Positions 36,233 to 45,718 of a stretch of DNA of 64,000 nt are shown in pieces. Source of the DNA: Sandaracinobacteroides sp041909755 (GTDB lineage Bacteria > Pseudomonadota > Alphaproteobacteria > Sphingomonadales > Sphingomonadaceae); assembly GCF_041909755.1 (NCBI RefSeq), contig NZ_JAYRCW010000002.1, positions 1 through 64,000 on the forward strand. Reading direction: 5' to 3'. A program made the position numbers and the translations under genes. Under the pieces are notes generated by a model. That model searched no databases. It was given only the letters and a program-made list of their open reading frames with translations, and had not been told where the DNA came from. The first letter of the stretch is position 1; each line of letters opens with the position of its first letter.

Positions 36233-37359
36233 TACAGTTTCGACCGGATCCAGCTGCCCACGAGATCGGCGGCATCCTGTCGTTCGGCCAGGCTGTCCTC
36301 GAAATAGTGCGCGCCCGGAATCAGCTCCAGCCGCTTGTCGGCGCTGCCCAGGAAATCGAAGATCTTGCGGGCATCACTGGGGAAGACGCCCGTATCCGCC
36401 AGCCCCTGCACCACCAGCGCGGGGGTGTCGTGCTTCGCCAGATGCGGCGCGCCCTGGCAAGGCGATGTCTCAAGGCTCCACATGTTCAGCCAGGTCCGGA
36501 TCATGTTGGCGCGGCCGATGCTGGGGGTGCGGTTGGCGATCTTCGGATCGCCGCGATAGCACCAGTTCGGCTTGCGGTCCGACGGATCGATGGACGGATC
36601 CACGCAGCGGACATCGCCCCAGCAGCGGAACATAGGGAACAGCCGGTCGGGCACCCCGGCCGCATTCAGCCGCGCCAGTTCCGCCTTCGCCCAATCGGTG
36701 ATGCGCTGGTTCCGCGCGCGCTGGGCGGCACGATATTTCGCGATGAAGGCGTCCGAATAGGGCGGTCCGTTGTCGGGGTTGAAGGGATCCAGCTCCGGAT
36801 CGGTCGCCACCGGATCATTCTCGTCGATCACCGAGGCGTCCATCCAGTCGGTCAGCACCTCCGGCCGCCCCTGGTGCGCGTTGAAGGAAATGTAGAGATC
36901 GCCCTTGATGAGCTGTGCCAGCGCATCCTGCCCCGCGCTTGGCAGACGGTCCGACAGGGTGGGCGATATGGCCTCGGCCTGATAGGCCCCCATCAGGGAA
37001 CCGCCGCCGGAATTGCCAAGGATGACGATCCGCTCGACCCCGGCCTCCTCCTTCAGCCAGCGCATCCCCACGCCGATGTCAAGCACGGCATGTTCCAGCA
37101 GGAACTGGTCCTCCACCCCGCGATAGCGGGTGTTCCAGCCCAGAAAGCCGAACCCCTGACGGGCAAAATAGGGCGCGATATAATGTTCGGAAAAATCGAC
37201 ATTATAGTGGGTGGCGATGATCGCCACTTTCGGCCGCGTGCCCGATTTCGTCCAGTAGATCCCCTGGCACGGATGCCCGCCCGCCATGATGCGCGGCATG
37301 GTGGGCGATACCCGGCCAATGAATTGCGCGTCCAGCCCTTCGATCCCGTTCGGATCCAT
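36232..37359 (-). CDS. Alpha/beta hydrolase
   Basis: A 375-residue alpha/beta hydrolase with an intact elbow (ILGNSGGGSL, Ser near residue 124), acid Asp in VQGLADTGVF and His in IPGAHYFED. A long insert of about 110 residues between elbow and acid forms a cap. The start at 37359 has GGGGAGAG upstream; the longer frame is a shadow of the ligase gene. Second gene of the operon led by acyl-CoA ligase 2; ester or lactone hydrolysis is expected. Confidence 0.85.
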   Translation of the reverse strand: MDPNGIEGLDAQFIGRVSPTMPRIMAGGHPCQGIYWTKSGTRPKVAIIATHYNVDFSEHYIAPYFARQGFGFLGWNTRYRGVEDQFLLEHAVLDIGVGMRWLKEEAGVERIVILGNSGGGSLMGAYQAEAISPTLSDRLPSAGQDALAQLIKGDLYISFNAHQGRPEVLTDWMDASVIDENDPVATDPELDPFNPDNGPPYSDAFIAKYRAAQRARNQRITDWAKAELARLNAAGVPDRLFPMFRCWGDVRCVDPSIDPSDRKPNWCYRGDPKIANRTPSIGRANMIRTWLNMWSLETSPCQGAPHLAKHDTPALVVQGLADTGVFPSDARKIFDFLGSADKRLELIPGAHYFEDSLAERQDAADLVGSWIRSKL

Positions 37360-37385
37360 CCCACTCTCCCCGTGATTGCGTCTGT

Positions 37386-39020
37386 TCAGCGTGCGGCTTC
37401 GAAGGGCAGCCGATAGCCCGTCAGCCCGGCGCGGATGGCACGCTTGTCGATCTTGCCCGTCGGCCCCAGCGGGATCTCGTCGACGAACAGCACATCGTCC
37501 GGCATCCACCAGCGGGCAATCCTGTCCGTCAGATAGGCTTTCAGCCCCTCGGCATCGGCGCTGGCGCCGGGCTTCAGCTGGCACAGCAGGATCGGCCGTT
37601 CGTCCCATTTCGGGTGGGCGACGCCAACGACCGCGGCCAGCGCGACGGCGGGGTGGCCCGTGGCGATATTCTCGATTTCGATCGAACTGATCCACTCGCC
37701 GCCGGACTTCACCACATCCTTGGCGCGATCGGTGATCTGCATATAGCCCTCGGCGTCAAGGGTAGAGACGTCGCCGGTATCGAAAAAGCCTTCCGCGTCC
37801 AGCACATCGCCCGCTTCGCCGCCGAAATAGGCCGACGCGATCGTCTCCCCGCGGATCATCAGCCGGCCCGGCGTCTTCCCGTCGTGCGGCAGACGCCTGC
37901 CTTCGTCGTCCACCAGCTTCAGGTCCAGCCCGCACAGCAACCGGCCCTGTTTCAGCTTGTAGGCGATCTGCTCGTCCGCAGGCTTTGCCGCAACGCTGGC
38001 GTTCGGCACCGAAACGGTCGCCAGCGGCGAGGTTTCCGTCATCCCCCAGCCCTGGATCACGTCCACGCCATAGTCATCCCGGAAGGCGCGGATGATCGAT
38101 TCCGGGCAGGCCGACCCACCGATCGTCACCCGTTCCAGCGTGGAAAATCTGTGGCCGCCATCGCGCATGTGCTGCAACAGCATCTGCCACACGGTGGGCA
38201 CGGCGGCGGAATAGGTGACGCCTTCCTGCTCGATGAGATTGTAGATGGATTCACCATCCATCCGCTGCCCCGGCATCACCAGCTTTGCGCCGACCGCGGG
38301 CGCCGAATAGACGACGCCCCAGGCATTGGCATGGTACATCGGCACCACCAGCAGCACGGAATCGCGCGCGCAAAGCCCCAGCGCATCGCGTTGCAGCGTC
38401 ATCAGCGCGTGGATGCTGTTAGACCGGTGCGAATAGAGGACGCCCTTCGGATTCCCCGTGGTGCCCGAGGTATAGCAAAGGCCGCAGGCGGTCCGCTCGT
38501 CAAAGCCGCCCCAGCGATACTCGGCCGGGTATCCGGCGATCCAGTCATCGAAGGCGGTCGCCGGATAGGGCGTTTCCGGCAACGAGGCGCGGTCGCAGAA
38601 GAAGATCACCCGCTCGATCGAGGGCACCTGCGGCAGCAGTTGCGCGACAAGATCGGCGCAGGCCGGGTCGGCGATCAGCAGCCGGTCTCCGGCGTGGTTG
38701 GCGATATAGGCGATCTGCTCCAGATAGAGGCGCGGGTTCAGCGTATGCAGCACGGCCCCCATGCCGCAGGCGCCATACCAGGCGGCGAGGTGCCGGGCGC
38801 TGTTCCAGGCGAGCGTCGCCACCCGGTCCCCCAGCCGGATGCCGGCATCGGACAGGGCGTTCGAAACCCGCTTCGCGTCGGCATGCACCGCCGCATAGCT
38901 GGAGCGGGTGACCCGCCCCTCCGCATCGCGCGAAACCAGCTCCCGCGTGCCGTGCCACGCGGCGGCATGGTCCAGAATCCGGTCCACCGTCAGCGGCACA
39001 TCCTGCATCAAACCCAGCAT
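37386..39020 (-). CDS. AMP-dependent acyl-CoA ligase (2)
   Basis: A 544-residue fatty-acid/aryl CoA ligase. P-loop YTSGTTGNPKGVL, QGWGMTETSP, GWF-like FFDTGDVSTLD and a C-terminal PTGKIDKRAIR with the catalytic Lys. The start at 39020 has GGGGGGAGAG upstream and fits the family. It heads the six-gene operon down to 32369, under the promoter that carries operator site 5. Confidence 0.9.
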   Translation of the reverse strand: MLGLMQDVPLTVDRILDHAAAWHGTRELVSRDAEGRVTRSSYAAVHADAKRVSNALSDAGIRLGDRVATLAWNSARHLAAWYGACGMGAVLHTLNPRLYLEQIAYIANHAGDRLLIADPACADLVAQLLPQVPSIERVIFFCDRASLPETPYPATAFDDWIAGYPAEYRWGGFDERTACGLCYTSGTTGNPKGVLYSHRSNSIHALMTLQRDALGLCARDSVLLVVPMYHANAWGVVYSAPAVGAKLVMPGQRMDGESIYNLIEQEGVTYSAAVPTVWQMLLQHMRDGGHRFSTLERVTIGGSACPESIIRAFRDDYGVDVIQGWGMTETSPLATVSVPNASVAAKPADEQIAYKLKQGRLLCGLDLKLVDDEGRRLPHDGKTPGRLMIRGETIASAYFGGEAGDVLDAEGFFDTGDVSTLDAEGYMQITDRAKDVVKSGGEWISSIEIENIATGHPAVALAAVVGVAHPKWDERPILLCQLKPGASADAEGLKAYLTDRIARWWMPDDVLFVDEIPLGPTGKIDKRAIRAGLTGYRLPFEAAR

Positions 39021-39070
39021 GGCGGTGCTCTCTCCCCCCGGTTGCAGCCTTCCGGCCATTATGGAAAAAG

Positions 39071-39082
39071 ATAGTATCCTAA
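39071..39082. promoter_or_regulatory. MarR-type operator candidate, site 5
   Basis: ATAGT-AT-CCTAA followed by GGAA, between the ligase 2 operon (start 39020) and the MarR gene at 39158. Its first six bases form the -10 of the ligase operon promoter, so binding should repress it. Confidence 0.58.
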
Positions 39083-39099
39083 GGAAATTGCCCTGACAA
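39071..39099 (-). promoter_or_regulatory. Promoter of the ligase-kinase-enolase operon
   Basis: On the minus strand TTGTCA (39099-39094), a 17-base spacer and TACTAT (39076-39071) make a good sigma-70-type promoter 51 bases before the ligase start. Operator site 5 overlaps the -10. Confidence 0.55.
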
Positions 39100-39157
39100 C
39101 GCCGGCAAGGCGTCGCACGGGCTTGCGCCGCGCCACTGCTGCATCTAGCCCGTTCAG

Positions 39158-39586
39158 GTGCGTTCCGATCAGCTCATAATAGCCCTTTTCCAGCGTTTCT
39201 GCTGGATGGACGAGGGATTGCAGGCCGCCCTGCATGCGAAAGGCTGGCCGGATGTGAACCGGCCGCAGTCGATGGTGATGACGAATGTCGTCAGCGGCAT
39301 CGTCCGCCCGTCCGAGATCGCCCGCAACCTCGGCATCTCGCGGCAGGCGATCCACAGCACGCTGGCGCAGATGGTGAAGCTGGGGATGATCGAGCTGGAT
39401 GTCGATCCGCTTGATCGGCGCCACCATGTGGTGTCCCTCACGGAAAAGGGCGCCCGCATGCGCCAGGATGCCCAGCTCGCGATGGATGCACTGTCCGCGC
39501 AGATCGCCGGCGCGCTGGGGCCGGACCGATATGCCGCCATGATCGCCGGGCTTGAGGCCGACTGGGGCGAGAATATCCCCCGCTAG
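39158..39586 (+). CDS. MarR-like winged-helix regulator (1)
   Basis: A 142-residue winged-helix regulator: recognition region SEIARNLGISRQAIHSTLAQM and wing DVDPLDRRHHVVSLTEKG. Ligand unknown. It diverges from the ligase operon across site 5, so autoregulation and operon control are both possible. Its TAG stop shares the palindromic CTAG (39583-39586) with the convergent FMN reductase gene. Confidence 0.82.
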   Translation: MRSDQLIIALFQRFCWMDEGLQAALHAKGWPDVNRPQSMVMTNVVSGIVRPSEIARNLGISRQAIHSTLAQMVKLGMIELDVDPLDRRHHVVSLTEKGARMRQDAQLAMDALSAQIAGALGPDRYAAMIAGLEADWGENIPR

Positions 39587-40158
39587 GCGGACAGCGCCGC
39601 CGCCACCTTCACCAGCCGCGCCGCCGTCATCTCCACCAGCGAGGCCGGCAGCGCCTCTTTCAGCGCGCCCGCCTCGTTGAAGGCGGAATGGGCGTTGGGC
39701 ACCATCACCTGCTCCGGAATCACCAGCATCTGCACCGTCGTCAGGATCTGCCGCAGGTGCATCAGCCCGCGCAGCCCACCGAACGGGCTGATCGAGGCGG
39801 ACATGATCGCCGCCACCTTGCCGCGATAGGCCGTCAGCGCGACGAGGCTTTCCGAACCGGTCGGGCGCGACGCCCAGTCGATGGCGTTCTTCAGCAGCGG
39901 CGACACGGACCCATTATATTCCGGGGACGCGATCAGCAGCCCATCCTGCGCGACCAGCAATTCTTTCAGCCGCAGCGCGTCGGCCGGGAAGGCATTTGCT
40001 TCCAGCGCAAGCGAATAGATCGGCAGGTCGAACGCGCCCAGGTCGATCTCGGTGACCTCCGCGCCATGCCCCCTGAGCGCCCGGGCCGACAGCGCCGCCA
40101 GCATCCCGTTGAACGATCCTTCGCGGGTGCTGCCCGCGATCACGGCAATGCGCGGCAC
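39583..40158 (-). CDS. NADPH-dependent FMN reductase-like flavoprotein
   Basis: A 191-residue flavodoxin-fold reductase (AGSTREGSFN phosphate loop at the N-terminus, SPEYNGSVSPLLKNAIDW in the middle). It reduces FMN or quinones with NAD(P)H and could supply reduced flavin to a monooxygenase. It follows MarR gene 2 by 4 bases and is likely co-transcribed with it. Confidence 0.87.
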   Translation of the reverse strand: MPRIAVIAGSTREGSFNGMLAALSARALRGHGAEVTEIDLGAFDLPIYSLALEANAFPADALRLKELLVAQDGLLIASPEYNGSVSPLLKNAIDWASRPTGSESLVALTAYRGKVAAIMSASISPFGGLRGLMHLRQILTTVQMLVIPEQVMVPNAHSAFNEAGALKEALPASLVEMTAARLVKVAAALSA

Positions 40159-40162
40159 CGGA

Positions 40163-40669
40163 TCAGGCCCTCACGTCGGACAGGAATTTCAGCTTCGCCG
40201 TCTCGTCGGCCAGATTGGCGATCACCCGGCGCAACAGGCTCTGGAGGACATCGACTTCCTCGTCCGTCATGCCGCGCGTCGCGATCTCATGCACCTCGGC
40301 GTTCATCGGCGCCAGGATCAGCTCCAGCTTGCGGGCGTGCGGCGTCAGGTAGATGAAGGTCTTGCGGCGATCCTCGGTCGATTTCTTGCGGATGATGAAG
40401 CCGGATTTTTCCAGCCCGTTCAGCGCAACCACGGTCGTCGGTTCGCGCATGCCCACCCGCTCGCTCAGCTCGCGCTGGGTGATGCCGTCCTGCCGCCAGA
40501 GCTGGCGCAGGAACCGCCACTGCCCGGCAGAGACATCCTGCGTCAGCGTCCCCTGCTCCAGCAGGCGCGAAAACGACCGGAAGACGACGCGAGCGAGATA
40601 GCCGATGCTGTTCTCGGGATTTGTGTAGAACTCCGGCGGATGCCGAAACCGCTTCTCCGAACCAGCCAA
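40163..40669 (-). CDS. MarR-family regulator (2)
   Basis: A MarR protein of about 168 residues with a clear winged helix (ITQRELSERVGMREPTTVV, wing KKSTEDRRKTFIYLTPHA). There is no ATG: TTG at 40669 is preferred because GGAGG lies nine bases upstream; TTG at 40675 would be only three bases from it. A copy of the shared operator (site 6) lies in its own promoter, the usual sign of autoregulation, which makes it the best candidate for controlling all six sites. Confidence 0.85.
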   Translation of the reverse strand: MAGSEKRFRHPPEFYTNPENSIGYLARVVFRSFSRLLEQGTLTQDVSAGQWRFLRQLWRQDGITQRELSERVGMREPTTVVALNGLEKSGFIIRKKSTEDRRKTFIYLTPHARKLELILAPMNAEVHEIATRGMTDEEVDVLQSLLRRVIANLADETAKLKFLSDVRA

Positions 40670-40705
40670 CGCCAACCCCCTCCTTCACCGCATGCGGCAG
40701 AATGC

Positions 40706-40717
40706 TTAGTTTGCTAT
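40706..40717. promoter_or_regulatory. MarR-type operator candidate, site 6
   Basis: TTAGT-TT-GCTAT, the reverse-strand form of the shared motif (ATAGC-AA-ACTAA-GCA), 37 bases upstream of the MarR 2 start. Confidence 0.55.
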
Positions 40718-40733
40718 GTTTATCGGCAGATGT

Positions 40734-40750
40734 CTTGCAGATTCTGCAAG
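40734..40750. promoter_or_regulatory. Perfect 17-base palindrome
   Basis: CTTGCAGA-T-TCTGCAAG, a perfect 8-1-8 inverted repeat in the gap between MarR 2 and the TonB receptor gene. No T-run follows on either strand, so it reads more like an operator than a terminator. It differs from the CTAA motif. Confidence 0.45.
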
Positions 40751-40812
40751 CATCGCCAATCACAGCCCTGCATGCAATGGCCGGAGGGGGCAGCCGCCCT
40801 GATCGCGCCGGG

Positions 40813-42861
40813 TCAGCCGAAGGTGCGCTTCAGCGTCAGCGACATGGTGATATGCTCCTGCCGGGTCCGGAACGCGTGCAGGAAGGGCTCGGGGTTCGAC
40901 CGATCGGGCGAGAAGAAGGTGCGCTCGCGGTAGAATTTCACGTCCAACAGGTTTTCCGCCCGCAGCGTCAGCGTGGTGCGCGGATCGGGCCGGAATTCCG
41001 CAAACGCTTCCACGAAGGGGTTCTGCCGGAAGTTCCGGTCCTCCTCGTTGCGGCGGAACTGGGTCGATCCGGGGTTGGAATAGCTGTCCACGCCCCAGGC
41101 GAAGCGGCCCAGATCCTGTCGGAACCCCGCATCCAGCAGCCACAGCGTATAGCCGCTGAAATGCCGGTCCTTCAGCGTGTAGGGATCCTGCACCTCGGTA
41201 TCGACAAGCGAAAAGCGCATCGTCGCGCGGCCGCCGGGGATGCCCAGCCGTTCCAGCGGCACATCCAGGTTCAGCCGCGCAATGCGCATGCGGCCCGAAC
41301 CCAGGTTTCCGGGTGCGTCCAGCCCGCCTTCCACGGGCACGCGATCCTGAACCTGCTGCACGAAGTTCATGCCCAGTTCGCCCCGGATCACGCCCGATCC
41401 CAGGATGGGCCGTTCCGCCGTCAGCAGGAATTCCCAGGCGGTCTGCGGCACCAGATCGGCATTGCCGCCGTTCACCCGGTCGTTCGTCAGTTCGGCTAGG
41501 CTGATGAAATCACCGAAGTTCAGCTGGTTGACGGTCCGTTCCGCCTTCGCCTGCAGCTGCCAGCGCCCGGTCCGCCAATCGAGGCTCGCCTTGGGCTTCA
41601 GATAGGACAGCGTGCGTTCAGCCGTCGCGTCGCCGCTGACGGTCAGGCGGGATCGTTCGAAGGTCAGCCCGAAATCGACGCGCAGGCCGTTCGCCAGCTT
41701 CCGCCCCATGTTCACGAAGGGCTCAACCCGGATCTCGCGGACGACTGCATTGGCCAGCGGAAGGTCGATCGGCGTCTGCCCGCCGTCCGCCCCGATCTCA
41801 TACAGGTCAACCTCGCTGTCGAGCCGGTTCATCACCGCCTCCCCGCCCAGCTCGACCGACCAGCCGCTGGTTGACGGCAACGACCAGACGAGCCGCGCCA
41901 CGCTTTCCGCTTCCTTCAGGTGCTGCAGCTGGGAAATCCCGCCCAGGATCTGGCCGGACGCCTGGTTCAGCACCAGCTCCTCCCGGTCGCGATCGGTGCG
42001 GGTGGCCAGCAGGATCAGCTTGATGGCCCCGTCGCCCAGCGGGCGCGTCACGTCGCCGCCCAGCTCGAACTGGCGGCCACGATAGTCCTGCTCCAGCACA
42101 TCGTCGCGCACCTGCCCGCCCACGGGCGTCACATGGTTGGTCTGCCACAGCTGGAAGCGGCCGATGGCGAAGCGGCCGTTCAGATTGGCCTTCCGGTCTG
42201 TTCCGCCATCGTGCGACCATCCGAACGAGACATTCGCTTCCGGATCATGGGTGGCGTTGTGCTTGTCGCGCACCTCCACCAATTCCCCGCCGGGCAGCGT
42301 CGTCAGCACGTCGCGGCCGTAATCGGTGATCTCGTCATTGTTGTAGTCCAGCGCGACATTGAAGCTGGACCGGCCCCGCTTCAGCAGCGCCGATGCCTGC
42401 CCGTCCGCCCGGATCCTGCCTTCGAACGGCCGCCGCAGCCTCAGCTGGGCCGTGCCGGCGACGCCGGCATCCTCCGTCAGCACCAGGTTCAGCACCTGCG
42501 GGCGGCCCGCAAACTCCGCCCCGAAGCCATCGCCGGGCCCCACTTCCACCCGCAGCACCCGCGCTGCCGGGATCCTGCCCAGAATCGTCTCCAGGTCATC
42601 GCTCTTCGTGCTGGGGCGTTCCCCGTTGATCACCACATTGCCGGCCGCCTGCCCGAAGCCGCGCACATCCTGGTCGATATCTTCCAGCTGAAATCCCGGC
42701 ACCCGCTGCACCAGCTGCAGCGCCGTCGCGGGCGCGAAGGTCGTGAAGAAGGCGGCCTGATAAACGGTGCGCGCGCCCACCCGTTCCTGGGCATGGCCAG
42801 CGGCGGGAAACAGGGCGCAGGCCAGCAGGGCCAACACCGGGCGGCCGACAAGGTTCGACAT
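40813..42861 (-). CDS. TonB-dependent receptor (plug/barrel, atypical)
   Basis: A receptor of about 682 residues. The start at 42861 gives MSNLVGRPVLALLACALFPA and a cut after GHAQ; an ATG four codons upstream directly follows a G run. The plug has QRVPGFQLEDIDQDVRGFG and VVINGERPSTKSDD, and the barrel ends LTLKRTFG. The plug lacks a long TonB box region and resembles sphingomonad receptors of unknown ligand. It diverges from the next receptor gene; the 242-base gap between them holds no operator I recognise. Confidence 0.8.
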   Translation of the reverse strand: MSNLVGRPVLALLACALFPAAGHAQERVGARTVYQAAFFTTFAPATALQLVQRVPGFQLEDIDQDVRGFGQAAGNVVINGERPSTKSDDLETILGRIPAARVLRVEVGPGDGFGAEFAGRPQVLNLVLTEDAGVAGTAQLRLRRPFEGRIRADGQASALLKRGRSSFNVALDYNNDEITDYGRDVLTTLPGGELVEVRDKHNATHDPEANVSFGWSHDGGTDRKANLNGRFAIGRFQLWQTNHVTPVGGQVRDDVLEQDYRGRQFELGGDVTRPLGDGAIKLILLATRTDRDREELVLNQASGQILGGISQLQHLKEAESVARLVWSLPSTSGWSVELGGEAVMNRLDSEVDLYEIGADGGQTPIDLPLANAVVREIRVEPFVNMGRKLANGLRVDFGLTFERSRLTVSGDATAERTLSYLKPKASLDWRTGRWQLQAKAERTVNQLNFGDFISLAELTNDRVNGGNADLVPQTAWEFLLTAERPILGSGVIRGELGMNFVQQVQDRVPVEGGLDAPGNLGSGRMRIARLNLDVPLERLGIPGGRATMRFSLVDTEVQDPYTLKDRHFSGYTLWLLDAGFRQDLGRFAWGVDSYSNPGSTQFRRNEEDRNFRQNPFVEAFAEFRPDPRTTLTLRAENLLDVKFYRERTFFSPDRSNPEPFLHAFRTRQEHITMSLTLKRTFG

Positions 42862-43103
42862 CTGAAGAAACATCCCCCCGAAATGGGTCATTCTGGTTGT
42901 GGCGGCCGTTCAACCTGCATTCGCGGGCAGGGGCAACGGCTGTTCGATGAACGCCGTTCGTCGGAAACAGATGGGGACTGCGACGTTTGTCGCACTGAAA
43001 TCGGGCCGCAATGAAACGGTCTGAATAGTGTCTTCCAACAGCCTCCGTGCCGAAACAGTCGGGCGCTAGCGGCCCATCACTCACTCGAAAAGGGGCTCGC
43101 AAG

Positions 43104-45704
43104 ATGGCTGTACTGTTCCCGCGTTTCAGGCTCACCGCGTCCGTCGCCGCACTTGGCGTCGCCATGATTTCCGTTCCGGCAGCCGCCCAGACGGCGCCCG
43201 CCGCGGATGAATCCGATGGCGAAACCATCACCGTCTATGCGCCGATCCGCGATGCCCAGGCGCTCGCCGTGGAAGAGCAGCGCAACGCCGACAACCTTGT
43301 CGCCATCGTGGCGGCGGACTCGATCGGCCGCTTCCCCGACCAGAACTCGGCCGCCGCGCTCGCCCGGCTTCCGGCGGTCGCCGTGCAGCGCGATCAGGGG
43401 CAGGAACGCTATATCCAGGTGCGCGGCGCCCCCAATCGCTGGACCAGCGTCAGCTTCGACGGCGTGCCGGTGATCGGCGTGGACGAAGGCGGCGCGACGC
43501 GCGCCTTCCGCTTCGATGCCGTGCCGTCGGTGATCCTGTCGTCGATTGCGGTCAACAAATCGCTCACGCCCGACATTCCGGCCGAAGCGATCGTGGCCCA
43601 GATCGACATGCGCACCTTTTCCGCCTTCGATGCCAAGGGGTTCGCGCTGTCGGGCGACCTTGGCTATGGCTGGATGGAGCTGGGCGGCGGCGAGCAGCGG
43701 CAGGGCTCGCTCAGGGCTTCCTGGTCGAACGACACCTGGGGTGTGATGCTCGCCGGTTCCCATTATCGCCGCGACCAGATCACCGACAACCGCGAGTTCG
43801 CCTATGACGCGAACGATGTCGTCAGCACCATGGACTTCCGCAACTATCTGCTGACACGGGAAAACAACGGCGCCTCCGCCGGCGTGGAATTCCGCCCGGC
43901 CGACGGGCAGACGCTGTTCCTGAAGGGCGTCTGGTCGGAATTCCGCGACCATGAGCTTCGCAACCAATATGTGTTCAACCTGGCAGGCGCACAGGCGGGC
44001 GGCGTGCGCGGAAATGATGCCGGCGACCTGGTGGCGGTGCCGGTGCGCGGCTCCCTCAGCGACGGCCGCTATTACAACAGCAACCTGATCCTGACAGGCG
44101 GCGGCGGCCATGAACTTCCGGACGACTGGAAGCTGGACTGGCGCGCCAACTACACCCGCATCCTCAACACGACCGACCTGCCGCTGATCCTGCAGAACCA
44201 GCAGTTCAACCGCACCTTCCGCCCCTCGCTCACCTACACGCGCGACGATGTGGACCTCCCGATCGTGCAGCTGTTCACCACCGTTCCCGGCGCGACCGCC
44301 GGCACCTATGCGCGCGGATCCGGCACGCGGGCGCTGAACCAGGGCGCCTTCGATCTGAACGTCGCCCTGCCGCTGGAATCCCGCATCGAAGCCGACAGCT
44401 GGACGGCAAAGGCCGACCTCGACGGCCGCTTCGGCGACATGCCGGTGCGCTTCGGCCTCCAGTATGACAAGCGCGACATCAGCGGGAATGTGCTGGCCAC
44501 GTCCACGCAAGTGGTGGTGCCGGGGCTCCCGGCCGCCAGCTATGTCACCACGCGGCCCTGGCGCACGAATTTTCCCAGCGGCATGCAGTTCTTCTATGTC
44601 GACAACGCGCGCCTGCGCGGCGACCTCGAATCCGCACTGGCGCAACTGGAAGCGGCAGGCCGCTACAATCCGGACAACAATATCCGCCCGATCGATCGCT
44701 ACGAGATCGACGAGAAGCTGTTCGCCGCCTATGCGCGGGCCACCTGGGAACTGGCCTCAGGCCAGATCGTCTTCGGCGCCCGGCTCGAAAATTTCCGCCA
44801 GACGTCGAGCGGGGTGGTGCAGGTGGGCGCGGTCTATGAGCCGCTCGATGTCTCGTCCGACCGGTGGGATCTGTTCCCCAGCGTCAACGCGAAGTTCGAC
44901 CTCAGCGACGACATCGTCGCCCGCGCGTCGGTCCAGCGCGGGGTCGCCCGCCCCTCGTTCGGGCAGATCCGCGTGGGCGCCGCCATCAGCGACACCAGCA
45001 TCCCGGGCACGGTGACAGGGGGCAACCCCTATCTGAAGCCGGAATACACCTGGGGGGCGGACGCCAGCCTCGAATATTATCTGCCCGGCGACGGGCTCGT
45101 CTCCGTCTCGGGTTTCTATCGCCGGGTGGAAAATGTCCTCTACGACAGCCGCGTGAAGGTCGGGGACGACCGCTACGACATCGATGGCATCGACCGGTCC
45201 GGCTATGATTTCATCTCCACCCTGAACGGCGACAAGGGCAAGCTCTATGGCGTGGAGCTGGCCTATCTCCAGCAGTGGACCTTCCTGCCCGGCCCGCTCG
45301 ACGGCTTCGGCTTCCAGGGCAACATCGCCTTCATCGGCGGCAGCTTCGACACACCTGACCGCCAGGGCGCAGCCTTCCCCGGCACATCGGACACAGTCGT
45401 CAACGCCTCGCTGTTCTACGAGAAATTCGGCGTCTCGACCCGGCTGTCCTACCAGTGGCGGTCGGATTGGGTGGATACGCTGGGCGGCCTCGGAGTCGGC
45501 TCGGCGGGCGACGAGAAGCGGGCCGGCTATGGCAACCTCGACCTCGCGGTACGCGTGCAGGTCAGCGAGAACATCGGCCTGTTCTTCGACGCCAACAACC
45601 TGACCGACGAAATCTATGTCGCCTACCAGGGCGAGCGGGTGCGCCCGACCGAGGTCGAGCAGATCGGCCGCCGCTTCATGGGCGGCGTGCGCTTCAACTT
45701 CTGA
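43104..45704 (+). CDS. TonB-dependent receptor (TIGR01782-like)
   Basis: An 866-residue receptor. The start at 43104 gives a signal peptide ending VPAAAQ. The plug has SIGRFPDQNSAAALARLPAV, YIQVRGAPNRWTSVSFDG and VNKSLTPDIPAEAIVAQIDM, the pattern of the Xanthomonas-Caulobacter receptor group often tied to sugars and other polymers. The barrel ends GGVRFNF. It is followed after 14 bases by an exported phosphatase gene. Confidence 0.88.
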   Translation: MAVLFPRFRLTASVAALGVAMISVPAAAQTAPAADESDGETITVYAPIRDAQALAVEEQRNADNLVAIVAADSIGRFPDQNSAAALARLPAVAVQRDQGQERYIQVRGAPNRWTSVSFDGVPVIGVDEGGATRAFRFDAVPSVILSSIAVNKSLTPDIPAEAIVAQIDMRTFSAFDAKGFALSGDLGYGWMELGGGEQRQGSLRASWSNDTWGVMLAGSHYRRDQITDNREFAYDANDVVSTMDFRNYLLTRENNGASAGVEFRPADGQTLFLKGVWSEFRDHELRNQYVFNLAGAQAGGVRGNDAGDLVAVPVRGSLSDGRYYNSNLILTGGGGHELPDDWKLDWRANYTRILNTTDLPLILQNQQFNRTFRPSLTYTRDDVDLPIVQLFTTVPGATAGTYARGSGTRALNQGAFDLNVALPLESRIEADSWTAKADLDGRFGDMPVRFGLQYDKRDISGNVLATSTQVVVPGLPAASYVTTRPWRTNFPSGMQFFYVDNARLRGDLESALAQLEAAGRYNPDNNIRPIDRYEIDEKLFAAYARATWELASGQIVFGARLENFRQTSSGVVQVGAVYEPLDVSSDRWDLFPSVNAKFDLSDDIVARASVQRGVARPSFGQIRVGAAISDTSIPGTVTGGNPYLKPEYTWGADASLEYYLPGDGLVSVSGFYRRVENVLYDSRVKVGDDRYDIDGIDRSGYDFISTLNGDKGKLYGVELAYLQQWTFLPGPLDGFGFQGNIAFIGGSFDTPDRQGAAFPGTSDTVVNASLFYEKFGVSTRLSYQWRSDWVDTLGGLGVGSAGDEKRAGYGNLDLAVRVQVSENIGLFFDANNLTDEIYVAYQGERVRPTEVEQIGRRFMGGVRFNF

Positions 45705-45718
45705 ACGGAGGGACGGAC

